Of a stretch of DNA of 64,000 nt, positions 28,003 through 36,391 are shown in pieces; the first letter of the stretch is position 1, and each line of letters starts with the position of its first letter. Position numbers and translations under genes: made by a program. The notes under the pieces are model-generated. The model was not told the DNA's origin. It saw nothing but the letters and a program-made list of their open reading frames with translations, and did no database searches. This DNA is from Natronospira sp. Lineage in GTDB: Bacteria > Pseudomonadota > Gammaproteobacteria > Natronospirales > Natronospiraceae. The stretch is taken from assembly GCA_003558125.1 (NCBI GenBank), contig PWMQ01000108.1, positions 1 to 64,000 on the forward strand. The letters are read 5' to 3'.

Positions 28003-28085
28003 GGGTTCGAATTCGATTTCGAGAAATGAAAAAGGCCGCCCACTCGGGACGGCCTCGATCATTGTATGGCGGAGAGGGTGGGATT
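28003..28085 (+). repeat. 83-bp direct repeat, copy B (adjoins the intact tRNA-Ser)
   Basis: This is the second, functional-context copy of the 83-bp repeat at 27806-27888. On the minus strand it covers the 3' end of the intact tRNA-Ser gene and its terminator, and ends in a GGGTTCGAAT sequence that resembles a T-arm in the opposite orientation. Confidence 0.92.
28031..28057 (-). terminator. Intrinsic terminator of tRNA-Ser
   Basis: On the minus strand a 9-bp stem with one bulged base (AGGCCG/CCC pairing with GGGCGGCCT) is followed by TTTTTC. It begins 10 bases after the CCA of the tRNA. The same hairpin occurs in the downstream repeat copy at about 27835-27860. Confidence 0.85.
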
Positions 28086-28154
28086 CGAACCCACGAGTCC
28101 TTGCGGACTGCCGGTTTTCAAGACCGGTGCATTCAACCACTCTGCCACCTCTCC
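28067..28154 (-). tRNA. tRNA-Ser(UGA)
   Basis: An 88-nt gene with an encoded CCA. Acceptor arms GGAGAGG/CCTCTCC pair fully; the discriminator is G; the anticodon stem CCGGT/ACCGG closes the loop CTTGAAA with anticodon TGA; a long variable arm (AGTCC...GGACT) and the T-arm GTGGGTTCGAATCCCAC are present, as expected for a class II serine tRNA. It reads UCA and related UCN codons. It is a substrate of the serS product encoded at 5479-6765. Confidence 0.97.
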
Positions 28155-28189
28155 GAAAACTACCGTGGCGTCTACATGTTCTAGCAAGA

Positions 28190-28221
28190 CCCTGCGGACT
28201 GGCGGTTTTCAAGACCGGCGC
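28190..28221 (-). pseudogene. Partial copy of tRNA-Ser (anticodon arm and start of variable arm)
   Basis: Thirty-two bases match the tRNA-Ser gene at 28099-28130 with three mismatches. They retain the anticodon loop CTTGAAA and most of its stem but lack acceptor, D- and T-arms. The fragment lies 36 bases upstream of the intact gene in the same orientation. It is probably a relic of tandem duplication; it could also be transcribed in the tRNA precursor. Confidence 0.75.
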
Positions 28222-28356
28222 TGCCGGGCCCAGGCCCTTCGCTGAAAGCGAGGGTTCGATGACAGCCGCGAGCGCGGCCCGCGGTCCGATAGGGGCTGTG
28301 CGGTGCCGGGACGAAAGGATAACATGACGAGATCATTTTTCGTGAGGGAGATTGGC

Positions 28357-29883
28357 ATGAAAGCGTGGCAGATGGCGGTCCTGATGGTTTTGGTGGTTCT
28401 ACTGGCGGCCTGTGAGCGAGAGGTGGAGGCGCCCTGGGCGGCGGTGCATCCCCCGGAAGACAGGGCGGATGTCTGGGAATCGGAGGGGCGGCTTTTTGTG
28501 GTTTTTGCGCCGGAAGATGCCGAAGTGCCCCACGTCCACATGGGGTTCCCCCCATTTTCCGACTCTGATCCCTTCTTTGCCGTGGATGTGGAAGACTGGA
28601 ATGGCGATGAGCCGCTCCGCCTGGCCGGCGATATGATCGGTTTTCCGCCCGAGCAGGTGGATGACGTGCCGGAGGGGCGCTACCAGTTGCAGGCAATCTA
28701 CAAGACGGATTTCTTTTTCCACCAGGCGGTAAGCGAGGGAAGCTGGCTGTCGGAACCGCTGGTGGTGGATTGGCCGGCGGACCGGGGCGAGATCGAACTG
28801 CAGCTCAGTGAGTACCTTCCGGATGAACTGCCCGCGGACCGGTCCAATTTGCAGTTCGTGCGGATCAAGAGTGAGCTGCTGAGCGAGTTCTGGGGCGAGG
28901 AGATTGAGTTGCGCGCCGCCGTCATCCTGCCCACTGATTGGGAAGAGAGTGGCGATGAGTATCCGGTGCGCTACAACATCGGCGGTTATGGCTCACGCTA
29001 TACCCGTGCCCTGGAGTTGATGGAGGCGGGCAGTGATTTCCGCGATGACTGGTATGACCCGGCCAATCCCAAGTTCATCATGGTGTTGCTGGATGGCACC
29101 GGCCCCTTCGGTGATCCCTATCAGATCAATTCCCGCAACAGCGGTCCCTGGGGGGATGCCGTCACCGAAGAGCTGATTCCCTACATCGAGGAGCGCTTCC
29201 GTGCCATCGGCGAGCCGGAGGCCCGTTTCCTGGATGGCGGCTCCACCGGGGGCTGGGCTTCATTGGCGATGCAAGTCTTCTACCCGGATTACTTCAATGG
29301 TGCCTGGTCTTTCTGCGCCGACAGCCCGGATTTTCGCCGGTTTCAGCTCATCAACCTCTATGAAGATGAAAACGCCTACTACAACCGCCACAACTATCTG
29401 ATACCCAGCAAGCGCTCCATTGAGGGGGATCCGGAATTCTCCATCAAGGCAGAGATTGCCATGGAGCGGGTCATGGGACGCGGCGATAGCTTTGTGACCG
29501 GCGGTGAGCAGTGGGGTGCCTGGCATGCCCTTTACGGCCCTCGTGGTGATGACGGTCTGCCGGTGCCGGCCTGGGATGAGCACAGCGGCGAGATCGATCC
29601 GGCGGTGGTGGAGTACTGGAAGGATTACGACCTGGTCCGCTACCTGGAGGCCAATTGGGATGAGATCGGTGAAGAGCTGGCCGGCAAGCTCAATATCTGG
29701 ATGGGCGACATGGACGACTACTATCTCAACCCCGGGATGTATCGTCTTGCCGACCTGATGGATGAGTTGAGCAATCCCGATCCCGAGGCCCGATTCACCT
29801 GGGGGCGTCTCCAGGGACATTGCTGGATTCCCCTGAGCCACGCCGAGATTTTCTCGGAAATGGCGGAGCGCCTGGAAGACTGA
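28357..29883 (+). CDS. Putative lipoprotein, alpha/beta-hydrolase (esterase D-like)
   Basis: The 508-residue product starts with a lipoprotein signal (LLAAC; cysteine about residue 20). After an N-terminal beta-rich region it resembles the putative-esterase branch of alpha/beta hydrolases (Esterase D/Fes type). The nucleophile elbow is GGSTGGW around residue 310, with acidic and histidine candidates in the C-terminal third (GHCW, SHAE). It is probably exported and anchored to the outer membrane, hydrolysing an unknown ester. The ATG at 28357 is chosen because AGGGAG lies 6 bases upstream and the signal peptide begins there; the ATGs at 28303 and 28324 add an unlikely basic extension. Confidence 0.78.
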   Translation: MKAWQMAVLMVLVVLLAACEREVEAPWAAVHPPEDRADVWESEGRLFVVFAPEDAEVPHVHMGFPPFSDSDPFFAVDVEDWNGDEPLRLAGDMIGFPPEQVDDVPEGRYQLQAIYKTDFFFHQAVSEGSWLSEPLVVDWPADRGEIELQLSEYLPDELPADRSNLQFVRIKSELLSEFWGEEIELRAAVILPTDWEESGDEYPVRYNIGGYGSRYTRALELMEAGSDFRDDWYDPANPKFIMVLLDGTGPFGDPYQINSRNSGPWGDAVTEELIPYIEERFRAIGEPEARFLDGGSTGGWASLAMQVFYPDYFNGAWSFCADSPDFRRFQLINLYEDENAYYNRHNYLIPSKRSIEGDPEFSIKAEIAMERVMGRGDSFVTGGEQWGAWHALYGPRGDDGLPVPAWDEHSGEIDPAVVEYWKDYDLVRYLEANWDEIGEELAGKLNIWMGDMDDYYLNPGMYRLADLMDELSNPDPEARFTWGRLQGHCWIPLSHAEIFSEMAERLED

Positions 29884-29895
29884 AGGGATTGGGTT

Positions 29896-29929
29896 GGGGC
29901 GCAGAGGCGCCGATGCGCCTGTGCGCCCC
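29896..29929. terminator. Strong hairpin between convergent genes
   Basis: A 15-bp stem with one mismatch (29896-29910 with 29915-29929, loop CGAT) lies between the stop of the esterase-like gene (29883) and the stop of the minus-strand antiporter gene (29933). There is no T tract on either strand, so it may block or stabilise both transcripts rather than act as a classical terminator. Confidence 0.5.
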
Positions 29930-29932
29930 AGC

Positions 29933-31591
29933 TCAGATTGCCAACAGGCCGAGCAGGGCGAGGAAGACAAGCCAGACGAGCAAGGCTGGGCCCATGGCCG
30001 CCAGCCGGGCATCAAGTTGCCTCAGTGTGACGGGTAGCAAGGTCGGCATGGCGGGTCTGCCGGGGAGTGACCAACTGGGCTGGCGCAGGGTGGGCAGACG
30101 GAAGAGTTCTATCAGATCACCGGCCGGTATTCGGGGGTGCCGATTGGCGGGCCAGTAGCGCCAGGTGAGAGCGGCCAGGAACAGCCCGAGTAACACCGGC
30201 AAGCCTGTTTCCAGCAGATAGCCCGGTTTCACGGCAATCCCGCTTTCCATGGCGTTGTCCGTGATGGCAATGATCCAGGGCAGCCCCAGCGATAGCAGCA
30301 GCAGAATCATCCACGCCACCACCGGTCGTGACCATTGATTGTCCGCTGTCTGGTGTTGTCCTGCCAGTTGGTGCAGAAAGCGCATCAGCAACAGTGTGGT
30401 CAGCAGGCTACTGATCAGCAGGATGGGTTCCAGCCAGGTCAGTGATTCCGGGATCTCGCTCTTCATCAGAATCTTGGCCAGGGCACCGCTTAGCAGGGGC
30501 GCACCGGCCAGGCTGAGGCTGGGCAGCCATAAGAGTTTTCCGATCCAGCGATGGCCGGCATGGTCCACTCCCAGAAACAGCAGAGTCTTGGACAGGCCAT
30601 GATGAAGTGCAAACAGGACTGCAATGCTGATCAACAGTGGTGCATTTTCCGGCGAGTAAAGGGCCATCCCCACCAGGCTGGCCACCAGCCCCATCTGGCT
30701 GATGCTGGAGTAGGCAAGGATGACCTTGGCTTTATGCTGGCTCATCCCGATCAGTGCGGCCACCAGGCCCGTGAACAGGCCTGCGGCCAGCAACATCAAA
30801 CCGGCAGTTTCCAGGTCGATGCCCTCGCTGCCCAGTGGCAGAAAGCGTAGCCAGCCGATCAAGCCCGCTTTCAGGATGACGCCACTGAGGACTGCGCTGG
30901 CGGGCACCGGAGCCTGGGGATGGGCGAGGGGCAGCCACATATGCAAGGGAATCAGCCCCATCTTCACGGCAAACCCAGCCAGGAACAGCCAACTGATCAA
31001 CGTCCCGTGGTTCAGACCGGCGTATTCCGCCGCCAGGGCATCCAGGGGCGCATTGCCGAGCTGCCCTGCCAGGAGGATCAGGCCGCTCAGGATCATGGCC
31101 TCGCCCAGCAGCGCCATGACCAGATAGACGCGACCCGCACGATAGTCGGCCATTCGGCCGAAGAATATGACCAGACCATAGGCGGATACGCTCATCATGG
31201 CGTAGGCGGCGTAGAAGCTGGCGGCGTCCAGGGTTATGAACACGCAGAGATTGCCGGTCCAGGTCAGCAGCCAGAACAGATAGAAGCGCGGTTGCTGCTC
31301 TCGCTCGATGGTATCGCTGGCATGCAGCCCGGCCACAGTCCAGGCCGCAATGGCTAGCAACAGCAATGGCAGCGCCGTGTTGTCCACCCCCACCCGAGCG
31401 CCCAGTAGCAGCCAGGGCAACTCGACAAGCTGATCGTGCAGCAGGACCAGGGGCAAAGCGAGCAGGGGAAGCCAGGGAGCGGTGCGCAGGGCCAGGCTGC
31501 GGGTGCTTGCCAGAAACAGGCCGGCCGCCACCAGTAATGGCAGCACGGGCAGGCAAAAGGCCAGCAATGGTGGCAGCCAGCTGCTCATCAT
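29933..31591 (-). CDS. Mrp-associated third NuoL/M/N-type proton-channel subunit
   Basis: A 552-residue membrane protein of the complex I antiporter-like family (proton_antipo_M). It has about 14 hydrophobic segments, conserved charged residues in membrane helices (GFAVKMGLIPLHMWLPLAHP, with the family lysine, and SQHKAKVILAYSSISQMG), and a ~90-residue C-terminal tail. It is the last gene of the Mrp-type operon and overlaps the preceding gene by four bases. It is neither a clear MrpA nor MrpD; it may replace the channel part of the missing MrpA N-terminus. Function as a proton or sodium path is inferred from family and context. Confidence 0.85.
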   Translation of the reverse strand: MMSSWLPPLLAFCLPVLPLLVAAGLFLASTRSLALRTAPWLPLLALPLVLLHDQLVELPWLLLGARVGVDNTALPLLLLAIAAWTVAGLHASDTIEREQQPRFYLFWLLTWTGNLCVFITLDAASFYAAYAMMSVSAYGLVIFFGRMADYRAGRVYLVMALLGEAMILSGLILLAGQLGNAPLDALAAEYAGLNHGTLISWLFLAGFAVKMGLIPLHMWLPLAHPQAPVPASAVLSGVILKAGLIGWLRFLPLGSEGIDLETAGLMLLAAGLFTGLVAALIGMSQHKAKVILAYSSISQMGLVASLVGMALYSPENAPLLISIAVLFALHHGLSKTLLFLGVDHAGHRWIGKLLWLPSLSLAGAPLLSGALAKILMKSEIPESLTWLEPILLISSLLTTLLLMRFLHQLAGQHQTADNQWSRPVVAWMILLLLSLGLPWIIAITDNAMESGIAVKPGYLLETGLPVLLGLFLAALTWRYWPANRHPRIPAGDLIELFRLPTLRQPSWSLPGRPAMPTLLPVTLRQLDARLAAMGPALLVWLVFLALLGLLAI

Positions 31592-33087
31592 CCGTAGAAC
31601 CTCTCAATGATAAAGCGGGCCCACTGCAGGGGACTGAAGGGCATGGAGGCCAACAGGCCCGCCCCCAGTGAAAGGGCCGCCGTGATCAGGGCCGGCCAGA
31701 GCAGACCGGGAGAGGCATCCTCTACACCCTGGTGCGAAACCTTCGTAGGGGGCGCGTCAAACCAGGCGCGTTTCAAGACGGGCAGAAAGTAAGCGGCATT
31801 GAGCAGGGTGCTGGCCACCAGCACGGCGATGACCCAGTACTGGCCGCTGTCGATGCTGCCCAGTCCCAGGTACCACTTGCTGACGAAGCCGGCCACCGGC
31901 GGAATACCGATCATTCCCAGGGCGGCCACGGTAAAGGCCATCATGGTCCAGGGCATGCGTCGGCCGGCTCCCGCCATTTGATCAACGGTCTTGATGCCAT
32001 GGGTTTCGGCAAGATTGCCGGCACAGAAGAAGAGGGTGATCTTCATCAGCCCCTGATGAACCAGATGCACCAAGCCGCCAATGGTGGCCAGGGGGCCGCC
32101 AATGCCCACGCCCAGGGTGATATAGGACACCTGACTGACCGTTGAATAGGCAAGCCGGCGCTTGATGTCCTGCTGTCGCAAAGCCAGCACGGAGCCGTAG
32201 ATGATGGTGATCGACGCCATGATGGCGAGGAAATGGTTCATCCCGAGAATGGCGGTCAGCTCCAGACCGAAGACGTCATAAACGATTCGGACGATACCGA
32301 AGGCCCCGGCCTTGACCACGGCCACGGCATGCAACAGGGCACTGACCGGTGCCGGCGCCACCATGGCTCGGGGAAGCCAGGGATGGAAGGGCACAACCGC
32401 GGCCTTGACCGCGGTACCGGCGAACAGCAACAGGAAAAGCCCGGTCAGAAGACCCGGAGACAGTTCCAGGGCGGTTAGGAAACCGCCGGCCTGGAAGTCG
32501 GTGGTTCCGGCCAGCCATTGCACCATCACCACGCCAATCAGGAACAGGGCGCCGCCACCCAGGGTGAAGCCCAGGTAGAGGCCGCCGGAACGCAGGGCTT
32601 CGCGGGTACCGCGATGGACCACCAATGGCCAGGTGGCCAGGGTCAGCATTTCGTAGAAGATGAAGAAGGTAAACAGATTACCGGCAACCGCCACCCCCAT
32701 GGTCGCCGCCACACAAAGACTGAAAAAGCCGAAAAATCGGGCCCGGTTTGGCGAGTCTTCCAGATAGGCAATGGCATAGATGGTGGTCAGCAGCCAGAGA
32801 ATGGCCGACAGGCTGCTGAGCATCATGCTGAGGGCATCAGCATGGAGCACGAAGCTGATCCCCGGCATTAGCTGCCATTCAAAGAAGAATATCTGCCCTT
32901 GGGCCACGCCCCAGAGCATGATCCCCACCAAGAGAATCTTGACCAGCGCCGCGGCAATGTTGATGAACACGCGGGTTCGGTGCCAGGGCTCGCCCAGGGT
33001 GAGAATCACCAGGCCGGCCAATAGAGAACTGAGCACCACCCACATTGGCATGGCCGCATAGAGTCCCGCCATGTCTAGACTGATCAT
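31588..33087 (-). CDS. Second MrpD-like antiporter subunit
   Basis: A 499-residue member of the NuoM/MrpD family, with FFIFYEMLTLATWPLV (the family's helix-5 glutamate), TAVKAAVVPFHPWLPRAM (lysine and HPWLP) and KRRLAYSTVSQVSY. It overlaps both its neighbours by four bases, so the three large channel proteins are translationally coupled. Two MrpD-type proteins together with a truncated MrpA are known from some variant Mrp operons (for example cyanobacterial ones). It presumably contributes a second ion-translocation path. Confidence 0.88.
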   Translation of the reverse strand: MISLDMAGLYAAMPMWVVLSSLLAGLVILTLGEPWHRTRVFINIAAALVKILLVGIMLWGVAQGQIFFFEWQLMPGISFVLHADALSMMLSSLSAILWLLTTIYAIAYLEDSPNRARFFGFFSLCVAATMGVAVAGNLFTFFIFYEMLTLATWPLVVHRGTREALRSGGLYLGFTLGGGALFLIGVVMVQWLAGTTDFQAGGFLTALELSPGLLTGLFLLLFAGTAVKAAVVPFHPWLPRAMVAPAPVSALLHAVAVVKAGAFGIVRIVYDVFGLELTAILGMNHFLAIMASITIIYGSVLALRQQDIKRRLAYSTVSQVSYITLGVGIGGPLATIGGLVHLVHQGLMKITLFFCAGNLAETHGIKTVDQMAGAGRRMPWTMMAFTVAALGMIGIPPVAGFVSKWYLGLGSIDSGQYWVIAVLVASTLLNAAYFLPVLKRAWFDAPPTKVSHQGVEDASPGLLWPALITAALSLGAGLLASMPFSPLQWARFIIERFYG

Positions 33088-34565
33088 GCTTGGGCCCCCG
33101 TGACCGGCGCAGCGATTTCAAGAAACGGCGCCAGCAGGCCGCCGGCCATCCCCAGGGCGATGGCAAGAAAGGCCAGGATGACCGGTGGCCAGACCAGAGC
33201 CCGCGTCAATTGGCCTTGGGCTTGGTGGATGGGTGTCTCCTGGTGAGGGTCGGGACTGAAAAAGGCGTAACTCAGTATCCGGAAGATGTAGGCCGCCGCC
33301 AGCAGCCCGCCGAGGCCAATCACGACCGCCCACCACCACTGGCCTGACTCAAGCGCGGCCGAGATCAGCCACCATTTGGCAATGAAGCCTCCGGTGGGCG
33401 GCAGGCCGGCAATGGCCACGCCGGCCAGACCGATGACGAGAATGTTCTTGGACAACACTCGGTCACAGCCGGCCAGATTCCTCAGGCTGTCATCCCGCAA
33501 GACCATGATGAGATTGCCGGCGGCGAGAAAAAGCGCTGCCTTGGCCAGACCGTGGGTGAGGGCGTGGTAGATCACACCGTTCCAGGCCAGGACCGAGGCC
33601 ATGGGAATGAGCAGGAGCAGGTAGCCGAGCTGAGCCACGGTGGAATAGGCGATCACCCGCTTCAGTCGGGTCTGGCGCAGGGCCTGGATGGAGGCATAGA
33701 TGATGCCGGCCGCGCCGAGCGCGCCCATGAGCTGTGCCATGGCCGGTGTCCATTGGGCTTCCAGTGGGCCCATCCACAGCCGCAGGATCAGGTAGGCGGC
33801 CGCCTTGGCGACCAAAGCAGAGAGCAGGGCACTGGCCGGGCTGGGGGCACTGGCATGGGCTTCGGGCAGCCAGGCGTGGACCGGAAACAGGGCGGCTTTC
33901 ATGGCCACGCCGGCGGTCATGGCCAGGAGGGCAACCGTCAGTGCGGGGTGGGGTTCTGCCTGCTCCTGGAGCAGAGGCAGAGAGAGCAGACCCGCCTGAG
34001 CGTAGACCAGGGCAACGCCGAGCAGAAAGATAATCGAGCCGACCAGGGCAAAGAGCAGGTAGCGCATGGCCGCCGCCATGGCCGCGTGGCCGTGACTGAG
34101 GATCACCAGCGGGACCGCGGCCAGGGTGGTGATCTCCAGGGTCACATACAGATTGAACAGGTCGCCGGACAGAAACAGTGCATTCAGGCCCGACCAGAGG
34201 AGCAGGAACAAGGGCCGGAACTCGGCGGCCGGGGCCGGCTGTTTCAATTGCAGCCAGGCCCCGGCATAGACCTGAATGAACAGGAACAGCAGGGTATTCA
34301 GCCACAGCATGGCCAGGGTGAGGCCGTCCACATAGAAGGGAATGGCCAGTCCCCGGTCATGGCCGCCAAGCTGCATTTCCAGCGGCCCCTCAAGGAGTAC
34401 CGCGCCACTGAAGGGCGTGAGCAGGGCCAACAAAATCAGCCCCAGTCCCATTCCAAGCCAGTCCGCACTCCGCTGCCACTGAGCAAGGAAGACCAGCAGG
34501 GCCAGCAGCAAGGGCCCGAATACCATGAGTACCGGCAGCAGAATGCTAAGTTCAGTCAGGCCCAT
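33084..34565 (-). CDS. mrpD: Na+/H+ antiporter subunit MrpD (MnhD)
   Basis: A 493-residue integral membrane protein of the Mrp complex, homologous to NuoM/NuoN. Family motifs include VTLEITTLAAVPLVIL (membrane glutamate), VAMKAALFPVHAWLPEAH (lysine and HAWLP) and TRLKRVIAYSTVAQLGY. The ATG at 34565 begins MGLTELSILLPVL and overlaps the end of mrpC by 14 bases; the in-frame start at 34643 would add 26 residues deep inside mrpC and is rejected. The operon order E-F-G-(A'B)-C-D supports the assignment. Confidence 0.92.
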   Translation of the reverse strand: MGLTELSILLPVLMVFGPLLLALLVFLAQWQRSADWLGMGLGLILLALLTPFSGAVLLEGPLEMQLGGHDRGLAIPFYVDGLTLAMLWLNTLLFLFIQVYAGAWLQLKQPAPAAEFRPLFLLLWSGLNALFLSGDLFNLYVTLEITTLAAVPLVILSHGHAAMAAAMRYLLFALVGSIIFLLGVALVYAQAGLLSLPLLQEQAEPHPALTVALLAMTAGVAMKAALFPVHAWLPEAHASAPSPASALLSALVAKAAAYLILRLWMGPLEAQWTPAMAQLMGALGAAGIIYASIQALRQTRLKRVIAYSTVAQLGYLLLLIPMASVLAWNGVIYHALTHGLAKAALFLAAGNLIMVLRDDSLRNLAGCDRVLSKNILVIGLAGVAIAGLPPTGGFIAKWWLISAALESGQWWWAVVIGLGGLLAAAYIFRILSYAFFSPDPHQETPIHQAQGQLTRALVWPPVILAFLAIALGMAGGLLAPFLEIAAPVTGAQA

Positions 34566-34872
34566 TCTGCCTCCCGTCCTGACTGCCGGTCTGATCTTCC
34601 TCGTCGTCGGCGGCTTGCAGGTAGCGCAGCAGTGCCAGGGCAAAGGCGGTCAGACTGACAGCGATCACGATGCCGGTCAGCACCATGGCCTGGGGAATGG
34701 CATCGACGCCTTCGGGGTTCTCCGCCGACACCAGAATGAGGAAGAGGAAAACGGCCGTGGCCATGACGTTCGCGGCCAGTAGTCGATGGATCAGACCAGT
34801 GCGGACCAGTACCGCATAGAGGCCAAGGGCGAATAGGGTGGCGGCCGTGGTGGCATAAAGCATGACGGTCAT
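34552..34872 (-). CDS. mrpC: Na+/H+ antiporter subunit MrpC (NuoK-like)
   Basis: A 106-residue protein with three hydrophobic helices, homologous to NuoK/MnhC, with the family pattern VLTGIVIAVSLTAFALALL near residues 65-83. Its start overlaps the end of the A'B gene by four bases, and its end overlaps mrpD by 14 bases. It forms the junction between channel modules in the Mrp complex. Confidence 0.92.
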   Translation of the reverse strand: MTVMLYATTAATLFALGLYAVLVRTGLIHRLLAANVMATAVFLFLILVSAENPEGVDAIPQAMVLTGIVIAVSLTAFALALLRYLQAADDEEDQTGSQDGRQNGPD

Positions 34873-35831
34873 GATGTTTGCCCCCTGGCCAGGCCCAGGC
34901 TGCCGGAAAAGAGCATGAGCAGGGTGGCAGCGATGGACAGGGTGAGGGCGAATTCAATCAGCAACACCAGGGAATAGGCTGCGGTCTCGGGGTACTGCAG
35001 GGGTGCGGAGGACCATATCAGTGCTGCGCAGGCAAACAGGCTGAACAGGGCAAGGCCGATTACCAGTATCAGACGCAGGCCCGGTGAAGCGGTACCGGTC
35101 GGGACCAGTCGTCCGGTCAGACGGTATAGCACCCCCAGTGCAGCCAGCAGGGCGCCGGATTGAAAGGCGCCCCCAGGCGACTGGCTGCCGGCCCAGAACA
35201 GGTACAGACCGGCCATCAGCATCAGGGGCGTGGCCACGGTCAGCAGGGGGGTAAGCATTGGCGGGCTGACCGGTGCCGGTGGATGCAGGTCCGGCAGGCG
35301 ATAGTGGCGGATGAGAATATGCACCCCGATCAGGGCCAACAACAGAACCGCCATCTCCAGGAGGGTGTCGTAGGCCCGGAAATCCAGTAGCACGACGGTG
35401 ACCGGGTTACCGAGAAAATGCGATTCGCCCTCGCTTCTCGCCATGGCCGCTGCCGGACCGTCAGCCACCGTCAGGCTGTACATGAGCCAGGCCAATCCCG
35501 CTGCAAGCAGGATGGACAATCCGGCGGCGACCAGACGAAACACCGTGCCGGGCGCGTCATCCTGACTGGCAGCCTCACCGGCCTGACGGCGGGTATAGGT
35601 GGCCTTGCAGGCGTTCAATAGCAGGGCTCCGGTGAGCCCGGCGCCGATCGCTGCTTCCGCCAGGGCCAGGTCTGGTGCCTGAAGCCGGGCCCAGGTCAGG
35701 GCCATGAGCAGACCGAAGACCATGAACAGCACGGTGGCTCGAAACTGGCCACGGGATAGCACAGCACTGCCGGCGATGCCGAGCAGGCCGAGACAGAGCA
35801 GCAGGTCGAGGAGAAAACCGGGCTCAATCAT
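34869..35831 (-). CDS. mrpB: Fused MrpA C-terminal domain and MrpB
   Basis: The 320-residue protein starts with a DUF4040-type domain (about 1-80, with LQAPDLALAEAAIGAGL), corresponding to the NuoJ-like C-terminal part of MrpA. A linker domain follows, then an MnhB domain (about 190-315, with QSPGGAFQSGALLA). The large N-terminal antiporter part of MrpA is absent, which marks this as a variant operon. The start overlaps the mrpG end by eight bases. Confidence 0.9.
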   Translation of the reverse strand: MIEPGFLLDLLLCLGLLGIAGSAVLSRGQFRATVLFMVFGLLMALTWARLQAPDLALAEAAIGAGLTGALLLNACKATYTRRQAGEAASQDDAPGTVFRLVAAGLSILLAAGLAWLMYSLTVADGPAAAMARSEGESHFLGNPVTVVLLDFRAYDTLLEMAVLLLALIGVHILIRHYRLPDLHPPAPVSPPMLTPLLTVATPLMLMAGLYLFWAGSQSPGGAFQSGALLAALGVLYRLTGRLVPTGTASPGLRLILVIGLALFSLFACAALIWSSAPLQYPETAAYSLVLLIEFALTLSIAATLLMLFSGSLGLARGQTS

Positions 35832-36117
35832 GCTCGGCCTCCGAGCGGCGTGTCTCGTGCCAGCGGGCGATCAGAAAGGCTGAAAGGGTTGCCGAGAACA
35901 TGGCCAGCAGCCAGATGAAGACAAGCAACAGGATCCCCTGAAGGCTGCCATCGTGGATGGCCAGGCCCAGGCAGATCAGTCCCAGGCCGAGATTGTCGGC
36001 CTTGGTCAGGGCATGCAGGCGGCCCGGGGTATCGGGAAAGCGCAACAGCCCGGCGGTGCCGGCGAGAAAGAAAAAGGCCCCCATCAGCAAAATGGTGATG
36101 CTGAGTATGTCAGTCAT
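35824..36117 (-). CDS. mrpG: Na+/H+ antiporter subunit MrpG
   Basis: A 97-residue protein with three membrane helices and the family pattern GLLRFPDTPGRLHALTKADNLG (residues ~24-45). The ATG at 36117 is inside a longer open frame that reads from 36327 through mrpF; only the part from 36117 has family sequence. It overlaps the ends of mrpF and the A'B gene by eight bases each. Confidence 0.92.
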   Translation of the reverse strand: MTDILSITILLMGAFFFLAGTAGLLRFPDTPGRLHALTKADNLGLGLICLGLAIHDGSLQGILLLVFIWLLAMFSATLSAFLIARWHETRRSEAEHD

Positions 36118-36391
36118 GCCGCTGCTCCTTGCGGGAACGCAGACGGGTGGGCAGTTGCACGAAGGCAATGCTGCCGATGGCGGCAAGCATGACGAACAGC
36201 AGGGCGACAATCTTGAGAGCCGGCTGGTTTGTCGCATAAGCGAGTAGCAGAAGCACAGCCACCGTGGTGGTGCCGAACAGCAGGATTGCCAGCATGCGGT
36301 CGGCGGGGCCGGGGCCGGACCAGGCACGCACCAGACCCAGTGCCAGGTTGAGCACCAGGAACAGCGCCAGTGAGTGGAGCACTAGCGTCAT
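36110..36391 (-). CDS. mrpF: Cation antiporter subunit MrpF
   Basis: A 93-residue, three-helix protein with the MnhF pattern RAWSGPGPADRMLAILLFGT near the first loop and a basic C-terminus. It overlaps mrpE by four bases. It is a small accessory subunit needed for assembly of the Mrp complex. Confidence 0.92.
   Translation of the reverse strand: MTLVLHSLALFLVLNLALGLVRAWSGPGPADRMLAILLFGTTTVAVLLLLAYATNQPALKIVALLFVMLAAIGSIAFVQLPTRLRSRKEQRHD

Noticed and set aside
27806-28085. 83-bp direct repeats at a tRNA 3' end as att sites of an integrated element
   Set aside because: Only 114 bp lie between the copies, with no integrase or cargo, and both copies include the terminator; a tRNA-tail repeat explains it better. 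A fully decayed element cannot be excluded.
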